Assembly (NCBI GenBank): GCA_005880445.1
Contig: VBGJ01000154.1
Span: forward strand, 1 to 39,523
Direction of reading: 5' to 3'
DNA: 39,523 nt
Origin: Chloroflexota bacterium
GTDB taxonomy: Bacteria > Chloroflexota > Dormibacteria > Aeolococcales > Aeolococcaceae
Shown: piece by piece, positions 28,786 to 37,235 of the stretch
How the letters are laid out: every line of letters starts with the position of its first letter
How positions within the stretch are numbered: the stretch's first letter is position 1
The notes under the pieces: generated by a model
What the model was told of the DNA's origin: nothing
The model's input: only the letters and a program-made list of their open reading frames with translations
Database searches by the model: none
Translations under genes and position numbers: made by a program

Positions 28786-29213
28786 TAGAGGTCGGGCACC
28801 GTCTGCGCGGGCAGGAGCCGGCGCGTGACGGCGGTCATGGTCGCCGCACGCGCACGCTCATCGTGATCGTGACCCAGGCAGTGGAGCAGTCCGTGCACCG
28901 TGAGCAGGCGGAGCTCCGCCACTCCATCCGCGCTCTGGCTCATCGCGCGCTCCACCGAGATGGCGATGTCACCTATGCGGTTCGCTTCGTGCAGCGGGAA
29001 CGCCAGCACGTCGGTCGGCTCGTCGATGGAGAGAAAGCGCCGGTTCAGGTCGCGCATCGTGGCGTCGTCGGTCAGGCGCACGGTCACCGTGGCGCGTACG
29101 GCCACGCCGAGGTCGTCGCCACACCGGCGCAGCAGCGGGCCGAGAGCGGCCGCAGACGCGGCGCGACGGGCGGACGCACCCAGCGAAGAGTCATACAGCA
29201 CGCTTACGCGCAC
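28785..29213 (-). CDS. ybeY: Endoribonuclease YbeY (16S rRNA maturation)
   Basis: Metal-dependent RNase acting in 16S rRNA 3' processing and late ribosome quality control. 142 residues. The zinc site HGLLHCLGHDH is intact, preceded by the usual DEPTDVLAFPL and RIGDIAIS strands. The GTG start lies 55 nt downstream of rpsU, and no clear promoter is seen between them, so co-transcription from rpsU is likely. The stop codon overlaps the pth GTG by one base. Confidence 0.96.
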   Translation of the reverse strand: MRVSVLYDSSLGASARRAASAAALGPLLRRCGDDLGVAVRATVTVRLTDDATMRDLNRRFLSIDEPTDVLAFPLHEANRIGDIAISVERAMSQSADGVAELRLLTVHGLLHCLGHDHDERARAATMTAVTRRLLPAQTVPDL

Positions 29214-29268
29214 GGACGCGTGCGACCAGACCGCCGAGCGTGGCGGATGTGTTCACCCGCTCCCGGCG

Positions 29269-29451
29269 TCACCCTGACTTGACGCGACGCTTCCTGGCGG
29301 CGACGAGCTTTCGCTTGCGACGCACGGACGGCTTCTCGTAGTGCTCGCGCCGGCGAACCTCCGAGAGGATGCCATTCTGTTTGATCTTCTTGTTGAAGCG
29401 TCGCAGCGCGCTCTCGAAGGTCTCGCCTTCGCGGACCTTCACCTCCGACAC
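29269..29451 (-). CDS. rpsU: 30S ribosomal protein S21
   Basis: 60 residues: [20 protein letters not shown], then the basic helix [20 protein letters not shown] typical of bS21. The GTG start is preceded by GAGGAGGTGATTT, an unusually long complement to the 16S rRNA 3' end, as expected for an abundantly translated ribosomal protein. It begins the minus-strand series rpsU-ybeY-pth-mfd-mazG. Confidence 0.96.
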   Translation of the reverse strand: MSEVKVREGETFESALRRFNKKIKQNGILSEVRRREHYEKPSVRRKRKLVAARKRRVKSG

Positions 29452-29519
29452 GGTCGGAAATCACCTCCTCTCAAAGGGGTCGCGCCGCGGTGGCGCAGAT
29501 ATGTGGTCACCGATTGCAG

Positions 29520-29525
29520 AGTGTA
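29520..29525 (-). promoter_or_regulatory. Probable rpsU -10 box (TACACT)
   Basis: GGTACACTC on the minus strand matches the nine bases at the rpsA promoter. It would give a leader of about 60 nt that contains the long ribosome binding site. It lies close to the sir2 3' end (29541). Confidence 0.45.
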
Positions 29526-29540
29526 CCCGCCCAGCGGCGC

Positions 29541-30323
29541 TCAACCGTGCCCGGCGGGTTCCGCCTCCGAACCAGCGATCACCGCATCGACGAGGGGCGG
29601 CAGCATGGCGCCCACACGACCGGGCACGATCACGTCCGCCATACCGTCGAGCTCGGTCTCTCCGTCGTTGACGACGACGAGTCGGCCGCCGCCGTGCACG
29701 GTGCGCACCGGCACACCAGCCGCGGGCCAGACAGACAGCGTCGATCCGACCGCAAGGCATACGTCGCTGTCTTCCGCCTCGGCCATGGCCCGCTCGAGGT
29801 CTTCGGCGATCAGGTTCTGGCCGAAGCTGATCGTCGCGGTCTTCAGCAAGCCTCCGCAGAGCTCGCAGTGCGGATCCTCGTCGCCCTCGCGAACCCGGTC
29901 CAGCACCACACCGACCGGGAGCCGACGCGCGCAGTCGAGGCAGACCACCTCGAGCGACGTGCCGTGCAGCTCGATCACGTCGCGTGACCCGGCGCGCTGG
30001 TGCAGGCCGTCGATGTTCTGTGTGACGACCACCGGTGCGCGGCCGCACGCCTGCAGCCGGGCCGCGGCCAGGTGCCCCGCGTTCGGCTCTACCCGGTCCA
30101 TCGGGGACTCGAGGCGGTCGAGCCAGCGCTCGCGCCGCACCGCGGACTCGGCGACGTATCGCTGCAGCGTGTAGCGTGCCGGGTCGCGCGTGCGCCAGAC
30201 ACCATTGGGCCCGCGAAAGTCGGGAATCCCTGACTCCGTCGAGATGCCCGCGCCGGTGAACACGAGGATGCGGCGTGCGTGACGTAGCAGCCGCACCGCC
30301 CGATCGACCGAATCCACGTTCAC
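29541..30323 (-). CDS. NAD-dependent protein deacylase, Sir2 family
   Basis: Removes acyl groups from lysine using NAD. The Rossmann-type core has FTGAGISTESGIPDFRGPNG, VVTQNIDGLHQRAG and the catalytic ELHG; the zinc module shows CLDCARR and CELCGG; GSTLSVWPA and VVVNDGET complete the NAD site. GTG 30323 is chosen (260 residues) because upstream codons to 30395 would nearly abut the divergent helicase and carry no conserved residues; GTG 30317 is also possible. The standard zinc module argues for a CobB/SrtN-like deacylase rather than a defence NADase. Confidence 0.92.
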   Translation of the reverse strand: MNVDSVDRAVRLLRHARRILVFTGAGISTESGIPDFRGPNGVWRTRDPARYTLQRYVAESAVRRERWLDRLESPMDRVEPNAGHLAAARLQACGRAPVVVTQNIDGLHQRAGSRDVIELHGTSLEVVCLDCARRLPVGVVLDRVREGDEDPHCELCGGLLKTATISFGQNLIAEDLERAMAEAEDSDVCLAVGSTLSVWPAAGVPVRTVHGGGRLVVVNDGETELDGMADVIVPGRVGAMLPPLVDAVIAGSEAEPAGHG

Positions 30324-30399
30324 ATCGATGCCACCGATAGGTCTCCGTGCCGGCGCAGCGACACGCATCTGTCGCCCGGCTCCGCCATCATGCACTCAG

Positions 30400-33276
30400 A
30401 TGATCAGCGCGAGCCCGACGCCGCTCGAAACGGACGTCACCGCCGACGCGGAGCAGCAGCGCGCGATCGACCATCTCGAGGGGCCGTGCCTCGTCCTCGC
30501 CGGTCCTGGAAGCGGAAAGACTCGCGTCATCGTCGAGCGCTTCATCGCGCTCACCCGGCGCGGCTTCCCCCCGGAGCAGCAGCTTGTGCTCACATACACG
30601 AACAAGGCCGCTGCCGAGATGCGCGAACGCGCGGAAGCGGCACACGGACCGTTTGCGGGCGAGCCGCCGCTGACCACGTATCACGCATTCGCATATCGTG
30701 TGGTGCGCGACTGGGGATGGCTGGCCGGCACCTCGCCCGCCGTTCGCATCGCCGACGCCGCAGAGCGCTGGCTGCACGTGGCCGCAGTACTCGAGGAGCT
30801 GCGCCCGCACACCCTGTGGAACCCGCTCCGCCCGCACGACCTCATGGATCCGCTCCTCGCGGTGATCGGATACGCGAAGCAGGAGCTCGTGCCGCCGGAA
30901 GCGTACGCATCGTGGGCTGTGCAACACCTCGAGACGTGCGCCGACCCGGCCGAGCGCATGCTGCTGGAGCGGCATCGGGAGGTCGCCGATGTGTACCGGC
31001 GGCTCGACGAGCGGTACCGGCGCCACGGCGTGTTCGATCACGATGACTGCATCCTCTACGCGGAACGGCTCATCCGTGAGCAGCCGGCGGTTCGCAGCGC
31101 CGTCGCCGGCCGCATCCGGTACGTCATGGTCGACGAGTACCAGGACACCAACTTCTCGCAGGCGCGCCTCGTGGAGACGCTGGTCGCGGACCACGGCAAC
31201 GTCCTGGTCGTCGCGGACGACGACCAGTCGATCTACAAGTTCCGCGGCGCCAGCCGCGCCAACCTCGAGCGGTTTTCGCGCACGTATCCGAACCACGTCG
31301 CCATCCGTCTGACGCACAACTACCGCAGCACCGAGCAGATCGTCGACGCGGCGCACGCGATCATCGGTGGCGCCGGCCCGGCAACCCGCATCGACAAGCA
31401 GCTGGTCGCGGATCGCGGCGCCGGCGCCGTGGTGGAGGTATGGGAGGCCGATGACGGGCGGGACGAGGTGCGTGCTGTCGCCACGCGCTGTCGTGAGCTG
31501 CTCGATGAGGGCACTCCTCCGAACGACATCGCATGGCTTTTCCGTCAGCACGTCGACATGCAGCCTGCGATGCATGCGCTGCGTGACGCCGGCGTCCCAT
31601 ATCAGGTGTCGGGGGGACGTGGATTCTTCCAAGAGCGGGAGATCAAGGATGCGTTCGCGCTCCTGGCTGCGGCGGAGGACCCCGGCGACTCGCTTGCGCT
31701 GCTCCGCTGCCTGACTCTGCCCGCGTGGGGGGTGACGAACACCGGGCGCCTGGCCCTGGTTCGCGCGACGCGCGATCACGACGTCGACCTGGCCACGTTG
31801 ATCGCCGGCGCACGTATCGACGATCTCGACGACATCGACACCGCTGCCGCCCGGCGTTGCGTCGACGACGTCGTCGACCTGCACGCGCTGGCGCAGCGCG
31901 ACGACGTGCGCGACGTGTTCTTCGCCGCGATGGAACGCAGCCGCTATCTCGGTGTGCTCGACGAGCAGAGCGGCGCCGCGCGCATGCAGGTGGGTGCGAA
32001 CCTCAACAAGCTCGCAGACCTGCTCGAGACGTTCGCGGACTGGAGCGATGACCGCCACGTCAGCAAGGCACTCGCATACCTGCAGGTGCTGCGCGACAGC
32101 CGGGAAGCGGGAGAGCTCGCCTCGATCGAGCCGATCGAGGATGGCATCGTGCTGCTGACCGCGCACGGCGCGAAGGGGCTGGAGTGGCCTACGGTGTTCA
32201 TCGCACGCTGCACGGCGCACCGCTGGCGGGGGCGTCCCCCGTTGTCCTTCGACCTGCAGCTTCCCGACGAGCTCGTGCCCGAAGCGCCGCCGGAGGGTGA
32301 CGCGGCCATCGACGAAGAGCGGCGGCTGTTCTACGTGGCGGCGACCCGCGCGCGCGATCGGCTGGTGTGCACGTGGGCGCATCGGTATCCCGGATCGATC
32401 GGCGAAGAGGAGCGCACTCCCTTTCTCGAGACCGTGGTCGGTGCCGCGGCGCGCGGCGTCGACGTTCCGGCAACCGGTGCACCGATGATGCGGCCGGCTC
32501 GCGCATCCGGCGCGCCGGCGCCGCAGCGACTGTCCATCGCCGTCTCCGATCTGCGCACGTTCAAAGAATGCCCCCGACGGTACGAGTACCAGCGGCGCTG
32601 GCAGCTGCCGGTCCGCGCCGGCGTGCGCAGCTGGTACGGGTCATTGATGCACCAGGTCTTGCACCAGGCTGGTACGCAGCGCGTGGCCGGCGTCACGGTC
32701 GACGGAGACGTGGTCGCCGCGCAGTGGCACAGCGCGTGGGACGCGTCGCGCGGGCCCAAAGGCCGGCATCGCGATCTGCGGGCGCACGGTGAAGAGCAGC
32801 TCCGTCGCTACATCGCTTCGCCCGCGTGGTCTGAGGCCGTCATCGAAAGCGTCGAGGAGCCGGTGGGACTCGACCTCGACGCGGCGCACGTGAGGGGCAG
32901 GTTCGACCGGGTGGACCGCGGCGCCGGCGGTGCGCCCACGGTCGTCGATTACAAGACGGGCAATCCGCACGACGAACCGTCGCTTCGTCGCGACCTGCAG
33001 CTACGGGCCTACGCGGTGGCGGCGGCGCAGCGCGCGCGAGCTGACGATGTCGCGGTGGAGTTCCACTACCTGCACACGGGGGATGTCACCCGCGTGGTCG
33101 CGGACCGGAAGTTCCTCAACACGGCGTACCGCCATCTCGCGTTGACGGCGCAGGACATCGCGATTGCTACCCGCGAGGGCGTCTTCCCGCCGAAGCCGTC
33201 ACGCTGGCAGTGCACGCACTGCGATTACCGCACCATCTGCGACGAGGGAATTGCCGCCGCACGCGAGTCCGCGTGA
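30400..33276 (+). CDS. UvrD/Rep-type helicase fused to a PD-(D/E)XK (RecB-like) nuclease with Fe-S cysteines
   Basis: 958 residues from ATG 30400 (MISASPTPLETD). Superfamily 1A helicase: Q-motif region ADAEQQRAIDH, Walker A GPGSGKTR (35-42), DEYQDTNFSQ, DDDQSIYKFRGA, LTHNYRST, TAHGAKGLEWPTVF and EERRLFYVAATRARDRL. The C-terminal 220 residues are a RecB-type nuclease: SDLRTFKECPRRYEY, GRFDRVDR, VVDYKTG and QLRAYA. One Cys in ECPRRYEY and three near the end (C938, C941, C947) fit an AddB/AdnB-type iron-sulphur cluster. The layout resembles the AdnA/AdnB subunits of actinobacterial end-resection enzymes; no partner subunit is adjacent. It probably acts in double-strand break processing. Confidence 0.93.
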   Translation: MISASPTPLETDVTADAEQQRAIDHLEGPCLVLAGPGSGKTRVIVERFIALTRRGFPPEQQLVLTYTNKAAAEMRERAEAAHGPFAGEPPLTTYHAFAYRVVRDWGWLAGTSPAVRIADAAERWLHVAAVLEELRPHTLWNPLRPHDLMDPLLAVIGYAKQELVPPEAYASWAVQHLETCADPAERMLLERHREVADVYRRLDERYRRHGVFDHDDCILYAERLIREQPAVRSAVAGRIRYVMVDEYQDTNFSQARLVETLVADHGNVLVVADDDQSIYKFRGASRANLERFSRTYPNHVAIRLTHNYRSTEQIVDAAHAIIGGAGPATRIDKQLVADRGAGAVVEVWEADDGRDEVRAVATRCRELLDEGTPPNDIAWLFRQHVDMQPAMHALRDAGVPYQVSGGRGFFQEREIKDAFALLAAAEDPGDSLALLRCLTLPAWGVTNTGRLALVRATRDHDVDLATLIAGARIDDLDDIDTAAARRCVDDVVDLHALAQRDDVRDVFFAAMERSRYLGVLDEQSGAARMQVGANLNKLADLLETFADWSDDRHVSKALAYLQVLRDSREAGELASIEPIEDGIVLLTAHGAKGLEWPTVFIARCTAHRWRGRPPLSFDLQLPDELVPEAPPEGDAAIDEERRLFYVAATRARDRLVCTWAHRYPGSIGEEERTPFLETVVGAAARGVDVPATGAPMMRPARASGAPAPQRLSIAVSDLRTFKECPRRYEYQRRWQLPVRAGVRSWYGSLMHQVLHQAGTQRVAGVTVDGDVVAAQWHSAWDASRGPKGRHRDLRAHGEEQLRRYIASPAWSEAVIESVEEPVGLDLDAAHVRGRFDRVDRGAGGAPTVVDYKTGNPHDEPSLRRDLQLRAYAVAAAQRARADDVAVEFHYLHTGDVTRVVADRKFLNTAYRHLALTAQDIAIATREGVFPPKPSRWQCTHCDYRTICDEGIAAARESA

Positions 33277-33286
33277 GGCGTCTGCG

Positions 33287-33772
33287 TCAGGGACGCAGCC
33301 GGAACTCTCTCCAGAACCCCGGGCCGATTGCGAATTCATCTCCCTCGACCTCGACGTCTTCGGGAAGCTCGGTGCGCCACGGCAGCATGAGGTCGAAGAC
33401 GATCTCCTGAATGGTCCACAGGATGTCCATCACCTCGGTGATCTTCACCTGGCGCCGCGCCAGCGTCTCCTCCACCGCCGCCATCGCCTCGGCGTTGCCC
33501 GTCTTCCGCACCGCGCCCCGTGCGAAGGTGAACACCTTGCGTGCACGCACCGCGACGTCCGGCGGCACCTCTTTGATGCCCTGGAGGTGCGTCTCTTCGC
33601 ACAGCTCGATGGCGCTGTCGACCCGCTCGACGAGCCGGCGGAGACGCGTCTGCTCCACGACCTCGCGGCGGTGACGTTTGCGCGCGTCGTGCACTTCGCG
33701 CGTCGCGCTCTCGATCAGGAGGCCCGGATCAGCGCTCTCGCGGCCCGCCTGCGAAATCGGTGCTCTGATCAT
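33287..33772 (-). CDS. Hypothetical helical protein, 161 aa
   Basis: ATG 33770-33772 is preceded at 11 nt by TAGGCT, a weak leaderless-type -10. The protein is predicted almost entirely helical with charged amphipathic stretches (ARKRHRREVVEQTRLRRLVE, then ARRQVKITEVMDILWTIQEI) and ends in an acidic segment with GPGFWREFRLRP. There are no membrane segments. I do not recognise a family. It is convergent with the helicase gene (10-nt gap) and divergent from the LysR regulator. Confidence 0.65.
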   Translation of the reverse strand: MIRAPISQAGRESADPGLLIESATREVHDARKRHRREVVEQTRLRRLVERVDSAIELCEETHLQGIKEVPPDVAVRARKVFTFARGAVRKTGNAEAMAAVEETLARRQVKITEVMDILWTIQEIVFDLMLPWRTELPEDVEVEGDEFAIGPGFWREFRLRP

Positions 33773-33783
33773 TGCCGCCGCAA

Positions 33784-33789
33784 AGCCTA
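33784..33789 (-). promoter_or_regulatory. Possible -10 box (TAGGCT) of the 161-aa gene
   Basis: TAGGCT on the minus strand lies 11 nt before the ATG, within the 66-nt gap shared with the divergent lysR-type gene. On the other strand TTGACT (33812-33817) could serve that gene. Confidence 0.3.
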
Positions 33790-33838
33790 CCGGGCCGGGA
33801 CGTTGACTTCAACAGCACGTTTCGGTTGGAATTGATGC

Positions 33839-34750
33839 ATGAACCGCATCAATGCCGATCTGCTCCGCACCTGCGTCGAGGTGGCCCGGGTGGAGCACCT
33901 CGGGCGAGCGGCCGAGGTCCTCCAGGCGGATCAGTCGACCGTCTCGCGCAAGATCGCCAGGCTCGAGGAGGAGGTGGGCGTGCCCCTTTTCGAGCGGATC
34001 GGCCGGAGCATCCGGCTCACCCAGGCCGGGCGGCGCTTCGTCGCCAAGGCCGAGCGGCTGCTCGACGATCTGCGCGATGCCATCGCAGACGCCGAGGGAG
34101 CCGTCTCCGCCGAGACGGGGCAGGTGCACATCGGCTTCCTGCACACGGTGGGCGCCCGCTGGCTGCCGGAGCGGCTCGCCCGTTTTCTGCGTGCGTATCC
34201 CGGGGTTCGCTTCGTGCTCGAAGAGGGGACCGCAGCCGAGGTCGTGAGCGGGGTCGTGGCGGGGGACTTCGATCTCGGCATCGTCGGTCCGCCGCCGAAC
34301 GTGCCCGACCTCGAGATCCATCCCCTGTTTCGGGAGCGCGTCGCCGCCGTCGTGCCCGCCGCTCACCGGCTCGTCGGGCGCAGCTCCTGCACGCTCGAGG
34401 ACCTGGCGCGCGAGCCGCTGATCCTGCCCCGCTCGCGCAGCGGCCTGCGCAAGGTGATCGACGAGGCCTTCGCCGTCCAGGGCCTGTCGCCGCGGGTCGC
34501 CTACGAGGGGGACGACCTGGCCATCGTGCAGGGCCTGGTCGAAGCAGGTCTGGGGAGCACGCTGCTGCCGATGCCTCTGCCGGTGCCCAGCACCCGGGTC
34601 GCGGTCATCCCGCTCCGCGAGCCGCCGATCGCCAGGACGATGGTTCTGTGCTGGGATCGCCGGCGCACCCTCCCTCCCGCCGCGAACCTGTTCGCGACGC
34701 GCCTCATGTCGCAGGTGAGCGAGCCCTTCGACCTGCCGGTGAGCGCCTGA
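33839..34750 (+). CDS. LysR-family transcriptional regulator
   Basis: 303 residues. An N-terminal winged helix-turn-helix (HLGRAAEVLQADQSTVSRKI, about residues 20-39, then LEEEVGVPLFERIGRSIRLT) is followed by the linker helix and a two-lobed effector-binding domain (from about residue 90, GQVHIGFLHTVGARWLP, FDLGIVGPP, and GLGSTLLPMPLP). LysR proteins usually control a divergent neighbour; here that is the 161-aa unknown gene 66 nt away. The effector cannot be told from sequence. Confidence 0.94.
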   Translation: MNRINADLLRTCVEVARVEHLGRAAEVLQADQSTVSRKIARLEEEVGVPLFERIGRSIRLTQAGRRFVAKAERLLDDLRDAIADAEGAVSAETGQVHIGFLHTVGARWLPERLARFLRAYPGVRFVLEEGTAAEVVSGVVAGDFDLGIVGPPPNVPDLEIHPLFRERVAAVVPAAHRLVGRSSCTLEDLAREPLILPRSRSGLRKVIDEAFAVQGLSPRVAYEGDDLAIVQGLVEAGLGSTLLPMPLPVPSTRVAVIPLREPPIARTMVLCWDRRRTLPPAANLFATRLMSQVSEPFDLPVSA

Positions 34751-34767
34751 GCCTCGCCGGCGGCCCA

Positions 34768-34773
34768 TAGACT
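34768..34773 (+). promoter_or_regulatory. -10 box (TAGACT) of the RNase Y-like gene
   Basis: TAGACTGAA lies 9 nt before the GTG start and matches the box at ftsH. There is no ribosome binding site, which is consistent with a leaderless mRNA. Confidence 0.5.
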
Positions 34774-34782
34774 GAACGCGTC

Positions 34783-36399
34783 GTGCTCGCCGCCATCATC
34801 CTGGCCATCGCAGTCGTCCTGGCCGTCGCGGGCGTCGCCGCGCTCGTCGTACCCCGGTCGCGCCACGCAGGGCCGCCTGCGACGCGCGCGGAGCGCCGGC
34901 TTCAGCCCGCCGACGCCACCGCTGAAGGCGCGCGCATCGTCTCCGAGGCCCGCGGTGCCGCGCTGCGGACGCGGGAGGCGGCCCTGGACGAGCTCGCCGC
35001 CCGCCGCGCGTCGGTCGAGAGCGGCGAGGCGGTGCTCACCGAGCGCGACCGTCACCTCCGAGAGCGACGGCGTGTCTTCGATGACCGCCGCTTCGCCTTC
35101 AAGAAGCGCCGCGAGGAGATCGACGCGCGGCGGGCCGCCCTGACGGACGAGCGGCAGGAGATCGCTGCGTCCGTGGCCCGAACCGCCGATCTCGACCACG
35201 ACGCCGCGGTGCGCGCCGTGCTCGAGCGCCTGCAAGCGGAGCTGGAGGCCGAGCACGCGTCTCGCGTCGAGGCGGCGATCGCCGACATGATCGGCGATGT
35301 CGACGTCACCGCCGCCATTCACATCACCCAGGCAATCGAGCGCCAGGACGCATCGAACGTCGACGCAGCGCCGCGCATGGCTCCGTTCTCGCTGGAGTCG
35401 CTGGACGAGCACGCGCGCGAGAGATTGCGCAACGCGCTGACGGTGATCGCCGACACCACCGGCATGGAGCTGGGCATCGATGGTGAGAAGGCACAGGCCA
35501 CGCTGCGGGGCACCGACCCCGTCGGGCGCGAGATCGCGCGCCAGGCCGCCATCGAGGTCGTCGAACGGCGCCTCCAGGCGGCGGAGGTCCCACCGTTGCT
35601 GGAGCGAACGCGATCCGCCACGCGACGTCGCATCACCGACCTCGGCGAGCGCGCGCTGTGGGAGATGCAGATGGATGGACGACCCGAGCTGGCCGATCTG
35701 ATCGGCACGTTGCACTACCGCTTTTCGTATGGGCAAAACGCGTTGCTGCATTGTCAGGAGACCGGTTATCTCTGCAGCAGCCTCGCCGCGGAGCTCGGGC
35801 TGCCGCAGGAGACAGCGCGCGAGGCGGGCATGCTCCACGACGTGGGCAAGGCAGTCGACCACGATGTCGAGGGAGTGCACGCGATCATCGGCGGCGAGCT
35901 GTTGCGCGTGCTCGGCGCCGACCCGGCGATCGTCCACGCTGTGAAGGCGCATCACTTCGACGAGGAGCCGGAGACCGAGCTGGCGATGCTGACCATCTGC
36001 GCCGACGCCATCTCTGCGTCACGTCCTGGGGCGCGCCGCGATACGCTCGCCGCATACCTCGCGCGCTTGGAGCAGCTGCAGACAATCGCAACGCGACACG
36101 ACGGCGTCGAGCGCGCGTTTCCGTTGCAGGCCGGTCGCGAGCTGCGCATCTTCGTCAAGGCGTCGCAGGTGAAGGACAGCGACATGCCTCCGCTCACCGC
36201 AGAGATCGCGCGCGAAATCGAGTCCGAGATGCAATACCCGGGCGTGGTCAAGGTGACGGTGATTCGCGAAGCATCGGCCACCGCCACCGCACCGGCGCAG
36301 ATCGTGCCTGTCCGCGACGTCGCGGAGCCGGCATCCACACGCACCGAGGACACCGTGAACGGCGTTCCGGACTCCAACGTCACGGCGCCAGACGGCTGA
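34783..36399 (+). CDS. RNase Y-like HD-domain protein with degenerate KH domain
   Basis: 538 residues. N-terminal membrane anchor (LAAIILAIAVVLAVAGVAAL), long charged coiled coil (about 45-180), KH-like region (about 205-265) and HD domain (from about 310) with H323, AGMLHDVGK (H352-D353), HHFDEEPETELAML, ARPGARRDTL, and the RNase Y C-terminal signature QAGRELRIFVKASQVKDSD and YPGVVKVTVIRE. The order and C-terminus match RNase Y, the membrane endoribonuclease that initiates mRNA decay. The KH segment that should read IIGREGRNIRALE is instead DEHARERLRNALTVIA, with no GXXG loop, so RNA binding through KH is doubtful. The extra tail beyond residue 510 is Thr/Ala-rich. It may be a diverged paralogue rather than the main RNase Y. 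Confidence 0.88.
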   Translation: MLAAIILAIAVVLAVAGVAALVVPRSRHAGPPATRAERRLQPADATAEGARIVSEARGAALRTREAALDELAARRASVESGEAVLTERDRHLRERRRVFDDRRFAFKKRREEIDARRAALTDERQEIAASVARTADLDHDAAVRAVLERLQAELEAEHASRVEAAIADMIGDVDVTAAIHITQAIERQDASNVDAAPRMAPFSLESLDEHARERLRNALTVIADTTGMELGIDGEKAQATLRGTDPVGREIARQAAIEVVERRLQAAEVPPLLERTRSATRRRITDLGERALWEMQMDGRPELADLIGTLHYRFSYGQNALLHCQETGYLCSSLAAELGLPQETAREAGMLHDVGKAVDHDVEGVHAIIGGELLRVLGADPAIVHAVKAHHFDEEPETELAMLTICADAISASRPGARRDTLAAYLARLEQLQTIATRHDGVERAFPLQAGRELRIFVKASQVKDSDMPPLTAEIAREIESEMQYPGVVKVTVIREASATATAPAQIVPVRDVAEPASTRTEDTVNGVPDSNVTAPDG

Positions 36400-36401
36400 G
36401 G

Positions 36402-37199
36402 TCAGTCGCGCAGAAACTCGTCGATGACCCTCGCGCTCTCTTCGGGTCGCTCGTGAAAGAAGAGGTGGCCGCACTGTTCGAACCACCGCGTACGCGCTCC
36501 CGGAACGCGCGCAGCGAGCAGGCGCGCATTGTCGAACGGAATGACCGCGTCGGCGGTGCCGTGCATGACGAGGACCTGGGCGCGCACCTCGCGCAGGTGT
36601 TCCCAGATGCCGGACGCTTCACGCAGCGCCTGGAGCTGCGCGGTGAAGACTCGCCCGCGCACCGGATGCGCCGCACGTATGCGCACCTGTTCGTCGATGA
36701 ACTCGGGGTGCGTACGTTGAAAGTGTGTGGAGTACAGCACCGTGCACGCGAGCCGGTACGCATCGGCCGGCGTCCTTGCACCCTTTCCCAGCAGCGCTTC
36801 GGTGGCGCGTGGATCCGCGGGCACGGCGTGCTCTCCACCTGGCGTGGTCGCCGCCAGGATCAGGTGTCGAACTCGCTGCGGCGAGGTGACCGCCAGCTGC
36901 TGCGCGACGACTCCGCCCATCGAAGCTCCGAAGACGTCGGCCTGCGGAGTGGTGGTGGCGTCGAGCACTGCCTCTGCATCGGCGGCGAGCAGCGGCATGG
37001 TGAACGGACGTGTTCCAGCGTCCGAGTCGCCGACGCCCCGCGGGTCGTACACGATCACTCGACGAAGCCGTTGCAGGGACGGCACGATCGGGTCGAACAC
37101 GCTGCGCGTCGATCCGAGGCCCGGGATGAGGAGCAGCGGGGGACCGTCTCCATACACGGACACCTCGAGGTGAGCACCGTCCGCGGAGCGCGCTTGCAT
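36402..37199 (-). CDS. Alpha/beta hydrolase
   Basis: 265 residues from ATG 37197-37199; a GTG five codons upstream is also possible. Typical alpha/beta-hydrolase pattern: PLLLIPGLGSTRSVF (oxyanion region), VIVYDPRGVGDSD, nucleophile elbow GASMGG, acid residue in HGTADAVIPFDN, and the late His in CGHLFFHERPEE. The family includes esterases, lactonases and 3-oxoadipate enol-lactonase-like enzymes; the closest substrate is not visible. It is divergent from rsmE with about 36 nt between starts and ends 2 nt from the convergent RNase Y-like gene. Confidence 0.9.
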   Translation of the reverse strand: MQARSADGAHLEVSVYGDGPPLLLIPGLGSTRSVFDPIVPSLQRLRRVIVYDPRGVGDSDAGTRPFTMPLLAADAEAVLDATTTPQADVFGASMGGVVAQQLAVTSPQRVRHLILAATTPGGEHAVPADPRATEALLGKGARTPADAYRLACTVLYSTHFQRTHPEFIDEQVRIRAAHPVRGRVFTAQLQALREASGIWEHLREVRAQVLVMHGTADAVIPFDNARLLAARVPGARTRWFEQCGHLFFHERPEESARVIDEFLRD

Positions 37200-37235
37200 G
37201 CGACCTGACGACACGCGGTGAGATTCTGAGCGTCG

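Noticed and set aside
29541-33276. Sir2 gene beside a helicase-nuclease as a possible defence system
   Set aside because: The Sir2 protein has a standard zinc module and deacylase motifs, the two genes are divergent, and no other defence-type gene is near. Helicase-nuclease repair enzymes are normal chromosomal genes.
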